In this document: positions 1-7,317 of the stretch, piece by piece
How positions within the stretch are numbered: the first letter of the stretch is position 1
How the letters are laid out: the number at the start of each line of letters is the position of its first letter
From: SVQP01 sp045594705
GTDB lineage: Bacteria > Bacillota > Clostridia > Oscillospirales > CAG-272
Direction: 5' to 3'
DNA: 18,627 nucleotides
NCBI GenBank assembly: GCA_045594705.1
Contig: JAZNZB010000060.1
Coordinates: 1 to 18,627 of the forward strand
Made by a program: the position numbers and the translations under genes
Notes under the pieces: model-generated
The model's database searches: none
The model's input: the letters and a program-made list of their open reading frames with translations, nothing else
Told to the model about the DNA's origin: nothing

Positions 1-52
1 TCCAATCCATCCCCCCAGTTCATCCCGAGCGTGGCGCACCGTCCCCCCTGTG

Positions 53-455
53 TGTCATCCTGAGCGAAGGTTGCGTAGCAACCGAGTCGAAGTTTTTCGG
101 AGCGAAATTCGCAGTGTGCTGCGGAATGTAGCGAAGAAAAACCGCGAGCGCGACGTATGGAAGCGCGGAGCGGGATCTGCGCAGATTTCTGAAATGTCTA
201 CTCAGCCTTTGAACTGTTCTTAATGCGTGTCGATCTCCGATTACCTCCCCCTTACATATCACAATCGAATGCAACTTCTGCAGGCGGCGTGTCAGAAACC
301 TGCGCAGATCCCGCCTTCGGCGGTTTTGCTTGCTGCGGTGCGCTTGACAGCGCATCCTCGACCCGCAAAACTTCGACTTCGCAAAAATTCCAATCAAGAT
401 CCTTCGCTGCGCTCGAGGATGACAGATTGAAATTTTTGCTCCGCTCAGGATGACA
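53..455. repeat. Large nested imperfect inverted repeat (MITE/REP-like intergenic element)
   Basis: Three pairs of complementary arms are nested around a common centre near position 242. They are 53-66 with 442-455 (14/14, TGTCATCCTGAGCG type), 85-96 with 367-378 (12/12), and 171-192 with 292-313 (21/22). The stretches between arms are weakly complementary too. The block could fold into one long hairpin or be a decayed miniature transposable element. Further variants of the CATCCTGAGCG unit lie at 21-32 and around 399-424. Open frames inside (up to 125 codons) show no protein-like composition, so 1-545 is taken as non-coding. CATCCTGAGCG repeats are, from memory, widespread between genes of gut Clostridia. 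Confidence 0.7.
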
Positions 456-486
456 CTCCGGGGATACTTTGGATAACATTCTCGGT

Positions 487-516
487 CACAAAGAAAAGCA
501 GCCTTTCGGCGGGTTT
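487..516 (-). terminator. Weak hairpin terminator after the symporter gene
   Basis: On the minus strand an imperfect stem (arms 508-516 and 495-503, loop GAAA at 504-507, two mismatches) is followed by a T-rich run. It lies about 30 nt past the symporter stop codon. It looks like a degraded AAACCCGCC-GAAA-GGCGGGTTT terminator. Confidence 0.4.
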
Positions 517-525
517 TCTACGTTC

Positions 526-542
526 ATTCTGCATTCTGCATT
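526..542. repeat. Short tandem repeat ATTCTGC x2.4
   Basis: Two perfect copies of ATTCTGC plus a partial third lie immediately next to the symporter stop codon. No function is assigned. It may be a slippage tract or the edge of an intergenic repeat. Confidence 0.5.
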
Positions 543-545
543 TTA

Positions 546-1979
546 TCAGTCGTCTACGTCCAGATTCTCCAGCGCGCTCTTCTTGGGTGCGGGCTTGGCG
601 TCACCGTGCTTGACAAAGAACATGGTGATAAACGAGAAAACGACGAACACTGCACCGAACAGGAAGAATACCTGACGCATGCCGATCAGGTCGTACAGCA
701 CACCCGACACGATGGGTGCGACGATCTGCGCCGACATGGACGCGGTGTAATAATACCCCGTGTACTTGCCCACGTTGCCGCCCTTTGCAAGCTCGACCAC
801 CATGGGGAAGGAATTGACGTTGATGGTTGCCCAGCCGATACCTGCCAGGCTGAAGATCGGGAACATGATCCACGCGGGCGTGGTGGGTTGGATGAAGTGG
901 CCGACTAAGAACGCGGTGGCCAACATGATAATGCCTGCCAGAATGGTCTTTCTGCGGCCAAACTTGGACGAAATGATACCAACGGGAATATAAGCCACGA
1001 TGGCAGCGGCCTGCGCCACGATCAGCGTCAAGTTAAAATCAAATCCCAGGATGTTGGTCGCGTAGACCGAATACTTACTGGTAATGGAATTATAGCCGAT
1101 ATACCAAAGCGCAACCGATGCAAGAATCAGCATCAGCGAGATCAGCTCAGGCTTGGACAGCTTGCGCTGCTCCTCGGCATTCTCACCCTCGGCAACCTCC
1201 TCAAGGCCAAGGCGTCGGGTCTCCTCCTCCATCTCTGCAGCCCACTTCTTTTCCTTGACGAACCAGAAGAAAATATACAAGCCTGCAATCATGACGTAGC
1301 AGACGGCCAGCACGTAGCCGGTATATTGCATAAAGACGTTCTTGGAGGTTGCAAACACAGAGCCCAAGCCAAGCACAATGATACCGCCTGCGGTACCCGT
1401 CAGATTGATGATGGCGTTTGCCTTGGAGCGCAGGGGCTTGATTGTGACGTCAGGCATCAGTGCAACTGCGGGAGAGCGGAAGGTTGCCATTGCGGAAAGC
1501 ACGGCCAGCAGTGTGGCAATAAAGCCAACCAGCGGCCAGGGGTTTGCCAGCGTGATCTCAATGGTCTTTTGTCTGATCTGTTCTGCCATGTCAGCAGCAG
1601 CGGCGGGATCGGTTTCGGAAAGAGCCTTCATTGCGGCGTGCAGATCGGGAATGTCGGTCACCACGACCTGTGCCAGCTGCCAGTTATCCACCAGCGTCAG
1701 CAATACAAAGGTCAGAACTGCACCGATACAGCCCCAGAACACGAACGGCGTTCTTTTCCCGTAGCGGGTATTGACCTTATCCGAAAGCGCACCGAACAGC
1801 GGCAGCATGAACACGGCTAAGACGTTGTCGATCGACATGACCGCACCCGAGATGGACTGCGGCAAGCCGAAGTGATTGGTCAGGATCAACGGAATGATCG
1901 CATCGTACGCCTGCCAGAAGGCAGAGATGAGAAAGAACGCAGAGCCGACCAACAGGACGCGCTTGTAGTTGAGCTTCAT
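546..1979 (-). CDS. GPH/SLC45-type sugar:cation symporter (MFS)
   Basis: The 477-residue integral membrane protein has about 12 predicted hydrophobic segments. The major-facilitator loop signature lies at residues 60-78 (LPLFGALSDK, then RYGKRTPF), and its second-half counterpart is GIISSKFGRRKT near 334-345. A long hydrophilic, acidic central loop (about 241-278) separates the halves, and a short lysine-rich cytoplasmic tail closes the protein. These are features of the glycoside-pentoside-hexuronide and SLC45 sugar symporters, which import mono- or oligosaccharides with H+ or Na+. The ATG at 1979 is preceded by AAAGGA (1987-1992) at 7 nt. The gene lies 98 nt downstream of a glycoside hydrolase on the same strand, so it probably imports that enzyme's substrate. 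The exact sugar cannot be read from the sequence. Confidence 0.85.
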   Translation of the reverse strand: MKLNYKRVLLVGSAFFLISAFWQAYDAIIPLILTNHFGLPQSISGAVMSIDNVLAVFMLPLFGALSDKVNTRYGKRTPFVFWGCIGAVLTFVLLTLVDNWQLAQVVVTDIPDLHAAMKALSETDPAAAADMAEQIRQKTIEITLANPWPLVGFIATLLAVLSAMATFRSPAVALMPDVTIKPLRSKANAIINLTGTAGGIIVLGLGSVFATSKNVFMQYTGYVLAVCYVMIAGLYIFFWFVKEKKWAAEMEEETRRLGLEEVAEGENAEEQRKLSKPELISLMLILASVALWYIGYNSITSKYSVYATNILGFDFNLTLIVAQAAAIVAYIPVGIISSKFGRRKTILAGIIMLATAFLVGHFIQPTTPAWIMFPIFSLAGIGWATINVNSFPMVVELAKGGNVGKYTGYYYTASMSAQIVAPIVSGVLYDLIGMRQVFFLFGAVFVVFSFITMFFVKHGDAKPAPKKSALENLDVDD

Positions 1980-2012
1980 AACGGTTTCCTTTCAAATGTG
2001 TTTTCTTATTTG

Positions 2013-2022
2013 ATCATATGAT
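2013..2022. promoter_or_regulatory. Palindrome ATCATATGAT, possible operator
   Basis: This perfect 10-bp palindrome sits just downstream of the symporter -10 box. On the minus strand it is embedded in CTATATCATATGATCA. A near copy, CTATATCATATCATGT, overlaps the hydrolase -10 on the plus strand (4355-4370). A shared repressor site is possible, but the overlap with AT-rich -10 sequence could explain the likeness. Confidence 0.3.
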
Positions 2023-2024
2023 AT

Positions 2025-2053
2025 AGTTTACCATGATTTTTCCCAAAATGCAA
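2025..2053 (-). promoter_or_regulatory. Promoter of the symporter gene
   Basis: On the minus strand TTGCAT (2053-2048), a 17-nt spacer and TAAACT (2030-2025) form a housekeeping-type promoter between the hydrolase and the symporter. The symporter can therefore be transcribed independently of the hydrolase. Confidence 0.6.
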
Positions 2054-2077
2054 GGAAATCTAACGAAATTTAATGTA

Positions 2078-4327
2078 TTAATCCAGAAGCGGAGGGCACA
2101 GATACACGTCGGACACGAAATCGGTATGCTCACCGTTGAGAAGCATGACCCAAACGGTCAGCTCACGATCCAGCATCTCCTCGGTCACAGGGATATAGTA
2201 GGTATAGTGATGATCCATGAAAATGACACGCGACTCCCATGCATTGGCAAGGTAAGTCGGTGCGCGGTCGGGTGCACCGATGGCACTCTCGCCCATTTCC
2301 ACGGCGGCATACGCGCCTTCCACGCCATGCTCTCCTTCCAGTGCGACCGACAGGTACGAGCCGGGCACCCAATCGCGGCGGTCAACCTTGACGCTCACCT
2401 TTTGTGCGCCGATCACGGGTCTTTGCTGCGTAGAGGGCATCAGGTTATTGGCACGGGGAGCAGTCAGAGGCAGCTCTGCCTCGTTTTTATAAAGCGAGAT
2501 GCGGCTGATGCGGTCCATGGGCCTCGGGACGCGCACGTAGCGCAATTCTCCCACCTCAAAGGACAGGGTGCATCTCTTACCGCGGCTCCGGTAAATATCG
2601 TGTATGTTGTGGCGTACCACCCCCACGGTCTGCTCACCGATCTCGGCAAACGTGCCCTTGCCTGCGTCATGCCATGCATGCAGGTCACAGGAATAATCCA
2701 TGTGCTCGGGGATCCATTGCTCGGGGGCTTCCTCGGTAGGCGTATCGGGGCAGAAAAATTCGATCTCTATGCGATCAGCATCCATCACGCGGCCAAAGTC
2801 CACGCGCAAACATCCGCCGTCGATTCTGGTACCAGTACCCCAAAGGAAACGGGAGTTGCCGTCAAAAAAGGTGTCGGGATCGCCGTCAAAGGCATAAGCG
2901 TTGTCACAGCCGCGCAGGCGGTAGGTGTCCTGGGCAAAGAAGGCGTCGCGCGCAGCCTTGACCTGCGGAATGCGCGTCTGTCCTGCTCTTTTGGCGCAGC
3001 GGCTTTCCAGAGAGTCGTTGTCCATGGCAAACAGTGTGGCCTCGATCAGCTTTTCTGCATTGGTCGGAACGGCCACAGGCGCGGTCGTGCCCAGCTTTTT
3101 GATGCTTGGCAGCTCGCGCACCAGCTCATAACGATTGCGACCGATGACGCGGTGCGGCTGATCGCTCAGCAGCGCGGGAGCTTTGTAGCTGTCACAGATC
3201 TCCAAGAGTACCGCACGGAACGGCTCGACCTTGATCTTGACAGTTGCGCCATACTTGAATCTGCCTACCTTGTAGGTAGCGGGATGGTGCGAGATAACGG
3301 TGACGGACGGGCAAAGTGCAAGTCCGATCTCGTCGTCCAGCTTGATTTCAAACTCCCTTTCCTCCCACGTGGGATTGCCAAAGCTGAGCACACGCACCTG
3401 CGCATTGCCGCGCGCGACCGCATTCTTGCCGTACTTTTCCTCGGGCAGCAGCATGCCGTCCACCAGAATACCGTTGAGTCTTGCGTGCAGATTGTAAATG
3501 TGCGCAAGTCTGGGCTGTTCCTTATCGGTCAGCAGCCAGGGGTTGCCGTAGATCTCGGGTGCGAGGATCAGATTGCGGTTAAAGGCCTGGTAAACAAGGT
3601 CATCCTCAAAGCGGTCCATGCAGGAGGACAGGCAAACGCCGTGGTCCTCGGTCAGGCGGCGCAGGCCGTCTGTCTCACCGCGCGTAAAGATAAAGGCACG
3701 GTTGTGGGGAGCGGTGCACTGATTATAGGAAAAGATGTCCACGTAGGTTTCCGCGCCCTGCCAAAGGAAAGTGGTGGCGTATTTGTCGCCCTCGCCAAGC
3801 TCCAGGCGGTGGTTGAGCAGTACTAAGTCGGGAGAATATTTGCGGCACTCGGCCTGCACCTCGCAAAAGCGTCTGCGCGTGTCCTCGCGCAGCGTACCGC
3901 ACACACCGTCCATCTTGAACAGCGCGAAATGATAATCGCGGCAAAGCGAGACCAGCAGCTCGTGACGTGCCTTGGCAGTCTCCTCGTCCTCGCCGTAGCC
4001 GTCAGGGCCCATCCAGACGCCCATGCGCGCACCGATATCGGCGGCTGCCTTGACCACGGGAGCATATCCGTTCGGGTACTGGCGAGAGAGCTTGGGGCCG
4101 TCCAAAGTTTCGTAAGTGCCCTGTGCACCATCCAAATTTCCCGCATCCCATGCGTAAATATCCAGCTGCATGCCGTAAGCGTCGCGCATCCACTTGAAGT
4201 ATTCCAGATTGATCAGCGTCTGCGCCTCGGTCGAACCCTCGTTGGTATTGTTGATCCAAGAAAAATATTGCGCGTGCGACGGCGTTTTTTCGTCTGCGCC
4301 CGCGGTCTGCTTGGTTTTTTCGATCAT
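2078..4327 (-). CDS. Probable cytoplasmic glycoside hydrolase of alpha-galactosidase (GH36-like) type with discoidin-like domain
   Basis: The protein has 749 residues and no signal peptide, so it should act on imported oligosaccharide. The N-terminal half (about 30-300) looks like a TIM-barrel glycosidase of the alpha-galactosidase clan. The segment LDIYAWDAG (55-63) precedes GVWMGPDG (103-110), and LFKMDG (136-141) places D140 where these families have the catalytic nucleophile. A beta-rich region follows (about 305-380). Residues about 470-615 resemble an F5/8-type C fold (YAFDGDPDTFFDG, then LRVDFG and LRYVRVP). A last beta domain spans about 640-745. The ATG at 4327 has AAGGAGG at 7 nt. 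It is followed by a sugar symporter, forming a sugar-use locus. The family assignment rests on motif likeness only and the specificity is unknown. The protein lacks the N-terminal beta-sandwich usual in GH36. Confidence 0.6.
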   Translation of the reverse strand: MIEKTKQTAGADEKTPSHAQYFSWINNTNEGSTEAQTLINLEYFKWMRDAYGMQLDIYAWDAGNLDGAQGTYETLDGPKLSRQYPNGYAPVVKAAADIGARMGVWMGPDGYGEDEETAKARHELLVSLCRDYHFALFKMDGVCGTLREDTRRRFCEVQAECRKYSPDLVLLNHRLELGEGDKYATTFLWQGAETYVDIFSYNQCTAPHNRAFIFTRGETDGLRRLTEDHGVCLSSCMDRFEDDLVYQAFNRNLILAPEIYGNPWLLTDKEQPRLAHIYNLHARLNGILVDGMLLPEEKYGKNAVARGNAQVRVLSFGNPTWEEREFEIKLDDEIGLALCPSVTVISHHPATYKVGRFKYGATVKIKVEPFRAVLLEICDSYKAPALLSDQPHRVIGRNRYELVRELPSIKKLGTTAPVAVPTNAEKLIEATLFAMDNDSLESRCAKRAGQTRIPQVKAARDAFFAQDTYRLRGCDNAYAFDGDPDTFFDGNSRFLWGTGTRIDGGCLRVDFGRVMDADRIEIEFFCPDTPTEEAPEQWIPEHMDYSCDLHAWHDAGKGTFAEIGEQTVGVVRHNIHDIYRSRGKRCTLSFEVGELRYVRVPRPMDRISRISLYKNEAELPLTAPRANNLMPSTQQRPVIGAQKVSVKVDRRDWVPGSYLSVALEGEHGVEGAYAAVEMGESAIGAPDRAPTYLANAWESRVIFMDHHYTYYIPVTEEMLDRELTVWVMLLNGEHTDFVSDVYLCPPLLD

Positions 4328-4358
4328 TTCTTTGCCTCCTTTGGAGTTATCTACCTAT

Positions 4359-4387
4359 ATCATATCATGTTTGCTCCCATTCGTCAA
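4359..4387 (-). promoter_or_regulatory. Promoter of the glycoside hydrolase gene
   Basis: On the minus strand TTGACG (4387-4382), a 17-nt spacer and TATGAT (4364-4359) give a near-consensus housekeeping promoter, 32 nt from the start codon. It lies back-to-back with the sigma-factor promoters that begin at 4449. Confidence 0.75.
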
Positions 4388-4448
4388 GGACGGATTTCCC
4401 CAAAAGCCCCTCTTCTGCACTTTTTGACCTGCATGACGCAGTGCGTCC

Positions 4449-4477
4449 TTGCATTTTTACAAAAAATATGCTAAAAT
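4449..4477 (+). promoter_or_regulatory. Housekeeping-type promoter of sigma/anti-sigma pair 1
   Basis: TTGCAT (4449-4454), 17 nt and TAAAAT (4472-4477). The same layout (TTGCAC-17-TAAAAT) stands before pair 2 at 7215-7243, which supports function. It would give basal expression of the sigma/anti-sigma pair. Confidence 0.7.
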
Positions 4478-4479
4478 AC

Positions 4480-4508
4480 TGTCACCAATCCCCTTTCTTT
4501 TCCGACAT
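4480..4508 (+). promoter_or_regulatory. Candidate ECF promoter (autoregulatory) of pair 1
   Basis: TGTCACC (4480-4486), 16 nt and CGACAT (4503-4508) have the -35/-10 form and spacing of ECF sigma promoters (AAC-like -35, CG-rich -10). The element starts 2 nt after the housekeeping -10. Pair 2 carries the same element, TGTAACC-N16-CGACAT, at the same offset. The spacers differ in sequence while boxes and distances are kept. This is the pattern expected if each sigma factor transcribes its own operon. Confidence 0.6.
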
Positions 4509-4546
4509 ATAAGTGAATACACAAATTCCGTGAAAGGAGGAATCGC

Positions 4547-5101
4547 GTGAAAGATCATGAGATTTTAGATCTGTATTTTGCGCGCGACGAGCGTGCACTG
4601 CGTGAGTCATCCCAAAAATACGGCAGCTATTGCCACAGCATTGCGCAAAACATCCTGCACAATCTACAGGATGCCGAGGAATGCGTCAACGACACCTGGC
4701 TGCAGGCCTGGATGTCCATCCCGCCCGCACGGCCTGCACGGCTCGGGCAATATCTCGGCGGCATCACGCGCCACCTCTCACTGGACAAATACAGACAGCG
4801 AGGCAAGGCAACGGGCGGCGATGTGACCGTTGCGCTGGACGAGATCGCCCAGATCGTCGCCTCGGACGTCAGCGTTGCCGATCAGGCCGTGCAGCGCGAG
4901 ATGCTTATGGCCATCGACCGCTTTCTCTGGGCGCTGCCCGAGCGCGAATGCAATATTTTCATTCGCCGCTACTACCACATGGATGCGATCAAGCAGATTG
5001 CCAAGCGGTACGGACTTCGCGAGGCAAACGTCAAAAAGATTCTGTCGCGCACCAGAGGAAAGCTGCGCGCATACTTGGAAAAGGAGGGCTGGACTATATG
5101 A
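4547..5101 (+). CDS. ECF-type RNA polymerase sigma factor (copy 1)
   Basis: The 184-residue protein has a region 2 of sigma-70 type at about 10-85 (QDAEECVNDTWLQAW, then ITRHLSLDKYR). A linker follows, and region 4 with a helix-turn-helix spans about 128-180 (LPERECNIFIRRYY, then KQIAKRYGLREANVKKILSRTR). Regions 1 and 3 are absent, as in ECF factors. Such proteins direct core polymerase to a small regulon when released from an anti-sigma factor. The GTG start is set by AAAGGAGG (4533-4540) at 6 nt. The stop overlaps the next start as ATGA, so the two products should be made in near-equal amounts. A close paralogue lies at 7318. The signal and regulon are unknown, apart from the likely self-promoter. 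Confidence 0.9.
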   Translation: MKDHEILDLYFARDERALRESSQKYGSYCHSIAQNILHNLQDAEECVNDTWLQAWMSIPPARPARLGQYLGGITRHLSLDKYRQRGKATGGDVTVALDEIAQIVASDVSVADQAVQREMLMAIDRFLWALPERECNIFIRRYYHMDAIKQIAKRYGLREANVKKILSRTRGKLRAYLEKEGWTI

Positions 5102-7116
5102 ACGAGCATGAATTTGCCCATTTGCTTGGCGGCATTGACCCCGAGCTTGTAGCACGTGCCGAGCAGCGCGTACCCGCAAGACGCAAGCCCATCTTCAAAG
5201 TCGCCCTCGTGGCAGCCGTGCTGGCAGCTTTGCTTGCATCCTTGGCCGTCGTTGCTCCCTTTATTCCCATCACACCCGATCTTGACTACGCCACCTCTCC
5301 CGAAAGCGGCGCTGAGACCGCGTTCAAGGAGCGCAACGTGTGGATCTGGTACGTGACCGAAAACGGCAAGCAAAAGCGCGAATACGTGCACCTGCCGGGC
5401 GATGCCTCCAACGTATTCCTGACTTGGGCGCACTTCTGCGGCCTTGGCGAGGACGCGGTGCTGTATGACGCGGATTTTTCTGTCGACGAGGCGCAAAACA
5501 AGCACGCAACGCTCATTCTTTCACCCGCGCTGCGTTCTCACCCCGACGCCGAGGTACTGTTAAGCTCCTTGCAAAAGACCTTTGCGCGCTATTACGGCAT
5601 GCCCGAGGCGAATGTGGAAGTTTTGTTTGTCGATGAAATAGAGGTCATCGGGCCTGCTTTTTCCGCAGCTATCATGAACGAATTCAGTCAATTCATGGAA
5701 AACTACGGTTTTTCATCGGCTGTTCCCTCGGAATTCAAGCAGGGCGTGATGCAATGCACCCAAAACGGTGTGGGCGTATTTGACCTGATGACCGAGATGG
5801 ACCTTAAATTGGCTCCCGGATACCAAGGAGAGCGCTGGGAGCACGACCAAGCTTCTTACAGCTATTCGCAATATACGGAAAACAAATTCATTCAAACCTA
5901 CGAGAACCATTTTGAAATCTCTACCATTCCGGACGGTATGACTCTGCCCTATGGCATTGCCGCCGGGGATACGCTGAGCGCAGCAATCGAAAAAATCGTG
6001 ACGCAGGCAGAAGCGCAGGGATTCATTATGGACGCCCTGGCTTTAGAATCCCCACACAAGGGATATTGGCTTGCAACAGCATATGAACGCGACCTTTTAT
6101 TGACGTATCAACCGGACGGATACTACACCATTACGTATAAACGCGGTCGAAACGCATTCTCCAGCGATCTGTCCCCCGGCTATGAGAGCGAACTTGTCCT
6201 GTACTTTTCAGGCAAGGAACAACGCCTTTGCAAGATCGGCATCACGGTCAAGGACGGTGGCGTGTATCAGCCCGTTTTCGAACAAGTCACTCTGGACAAT
6301 GCATCCTCCGACTGCATCATGCTTCCGGAGCTTGCCGCACACTTTGCCAACGTGTTCAACAGTCAATCCTGGAAAATGCACTCGGCAATCAACCAAAGCC
6401 CCGAATTGACGTTCGATTGTGACGGCATCAAGGTTCATTATGCAAACGGTCTATTCTTTACCCAAGGCTATTATTGGATTGCGGACGGCTACACAAGAGA
6501 TTGCACGGACGCGCTGCTGGAAGCGATCACCCGGCTGGGTGCCGGCAACTATGACGGCATACTGTATTACGCGGGAGAATATTACGGCCACAATGCGGAA
6601 GTGGATCGCACTCTTCAAGACGCTGCCGGATACACGGGCCAAGGCGATCTGACCATAGGCACGCACGCGCTGATCGTGGGATATCAACCGGCCGTCAGCT
6701 CCGCCCCCGATTATCCCGGCATGAGCGGCACGCACTTTGAGGCGTATGACGAGTATCTTGTGACCGAAAGCGGCGTTTACTTTGAAAAATTCACCAAAAT
6801 CGCTCCCGAATTCAATGAGAGCATCGTATTGCTGCAAAAAAGCCCCTATACCAATCGTGTCCTTCAGCTCAGCGATGAAAAATTGTCGTTGGTACGCGAG
6901 GTATTCAGCAGAGCCGAGATCCGGGGCTACACCACAGGCGACGCCGATTCGGACTCCACTGTTACGTACAACACGGTCTTCAAGGTCAATGATTACACGA
7001 TCGAGTACGATCCCGCATCGGGAAAGGCAAGGATCGGTCATTGGAAGATGTACATCTCGGAGCAGGATCAAGCCAAGCTTCTGGAGCTTTTAGAGCAATG
7101 CTCCAAAATCGGATAA
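5098..7116 (+). CDS. Membrane-anchored anti-sigma factor with large extracytoplasmic sensor domain (copy 1)
   Basis: The predicted product is 672 residues. The start at 5098 is chosen over upstream in-frame codons because those lie inside the sigma gene in another frame. AAGGAGG at 5081-5087 fits this start, and the ATGA overlap is repeated in copy 2. Residues 1-32 are a short cytoplasmic tail (HLLGGIDPELV), the presumed sigma-binding part. One membrane segment spans about 33-57. The rest should be outside the cell. Residues about 95-175 (NVFLTW, GLGED, LILSPALRSHP, LLSSLQKTFARYY) recall GerMN-type domains. Later come DCTDALLEAI and YYAGEYYGHNAEVD, both shared with copy 2. No canonical zinc-binding HxxxCxxC anti-sigma motif is seen. 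The anti-sigma role is inferred from gene pairing and topology. Confidence 0.75.
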   Translation: MNEHEFAHLLGGIDPELVARAEQRVPARRKPIFKVALVAAVLAALLASLAVVAPFIPITPDLDYATSPESGAETAFKERNVWIWYVTENGKQKREYVHLPGDASNVFLTWAHFCGLGEDAVLYDADFSVDEAQNKHATLILSPALRSHPDAEVLLSSLQKTFARYYGMPEANVEVLFVDEIEVIGPAFSAAIMNEFSQFMENYGFSSAVPSEFKQGVMQCTQNGVGVFDLMTEMDLKLAPGYQGERWEHDQASYSYSQYTENKFIQTYENHFEISTIPDGMTLPYGIAAGDTLSAAIEKIVTQAEAQGFIMDALALESPHKGYWLATAYERDLLLTYQPDGYYTITYKRGRNAFSSDLSPGYESELVLYFSGKEQRLCKIGITVKDGGVYQPVFEQVTLDNASSDCIMLPELAAHFANVFNSQSWKMHSAINQSPELTFDCDGIKVHYANGLFFTQGYYWIADGYTRDCTDALLEAITRLGAGNYDGILYYAGEYYGHNAEVDRTLQDAAGYTGQGDLTIGTHALIVGYQPAVSSAPDYPGMSGTHFEAYDEYLVTESGVYFEKFTKIAPEFNESIVLLQKSPYTNRVLQLSDEKLSLVREVFSRAEIRGYTTGDADSDSTVTYNTVFKVNDYTIEYDPASGKARIGHWKMYISEQDQAKLLELLEQCSKIG

Positions 7117-7125
7117 CCCATCGTT

Positions 7126-7162
7126 CCCGCTCGCGGCAAATGCCGCGGGCGGGTCTTTTTTA
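7126..7162 (+). terminator. Rho-independent terminator after pair 1
   Basis: A GC-rich stem (arms 7126-7138 and 7141-7153, near-perfect with one G-T pair) is followed by TCTTTTTTA. It ends the first sigma/anti-sigma operon before the promoters of the second. Confidence 0.9.
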
Positions 7163-7214
7163 TCGCTCATGATGCAAATGCAGGGGCTCTTCCCGTCCAT
7201 TCTTCTGCCCTCTC

Positions 7215-7243
7215 TTGCACTTTTTTTAAAAACATGGTAAAAT
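7215..7243 (+). promoter_or_regulatory. Housekeeping-type promoter of sigma/anti-sigma pair 2
   Basis: TTGCAC (7215-7220), 17 nt and TAAAAT (7238-7243). It is the counterpart of 4449-4477, with identical spacing to the downstream ECF-like element. Confidence 0.7.
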
Positions 7244-7245
7244 GT

Positions 7246-7274
7246 TGTAACCAGGGAGAGAATTTTTTCGACAT
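7246..7274 (+). promoter_or_regulatory. Candidate ECF promoter (autoregulatory) of pair 2
   Basis: TGTAACC (7246-7252), 16 nt and CGACAT (7269-7274), followed by ATATA. It matches the pair 1 element box for box, and both are followed by a conserved ATTCCG-N2/3-GAAAGGAG leader. Cross-recognition by the two paralogous sigma factors is likely, because the boxes are almost identical. Confidence 0.6.
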
Positions 7275-7317
7275 ATATAATAGAGCACCACATATTCCGA
7301 TCGAAAGGAGTGATATC

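Noticed and set aside
20..479. Short open frames in the left intergenic region
   Set aside because: They fall inside the inverted-repeat block, lack ribosome-binding sites and show no protein-like composition.
525..545. CRISPR-like repeat
   Set aside because: Only 2.4 copies of a 7-bp unit with no spacers; no cas genes in the window.
2033..3826. 597-codon plus-strand open frame
   Set aside because: It lies antisense to the glycoside hydrolase in a frame kept open by GC-rich codon use; its protein is rich in His, Arg and Cys with no domain pattern.
4630..5097. Upstream in-frame extension of anti-sigma copy 1 (156 codons)
   Set aside because: It overlaps the sigma gene in another frame and reads as nonsense; the ATGA overlap and AAGGAGG at 5081-5087 support the start at 5098, mirrored in copy 2.
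7234..7317. Upstream in-frame extension of sigma copy 2
   Set aside because: Its ATG lies within the promoter block; the ATG at 7318 has the ribosome-binding site and aligns with copy 1.
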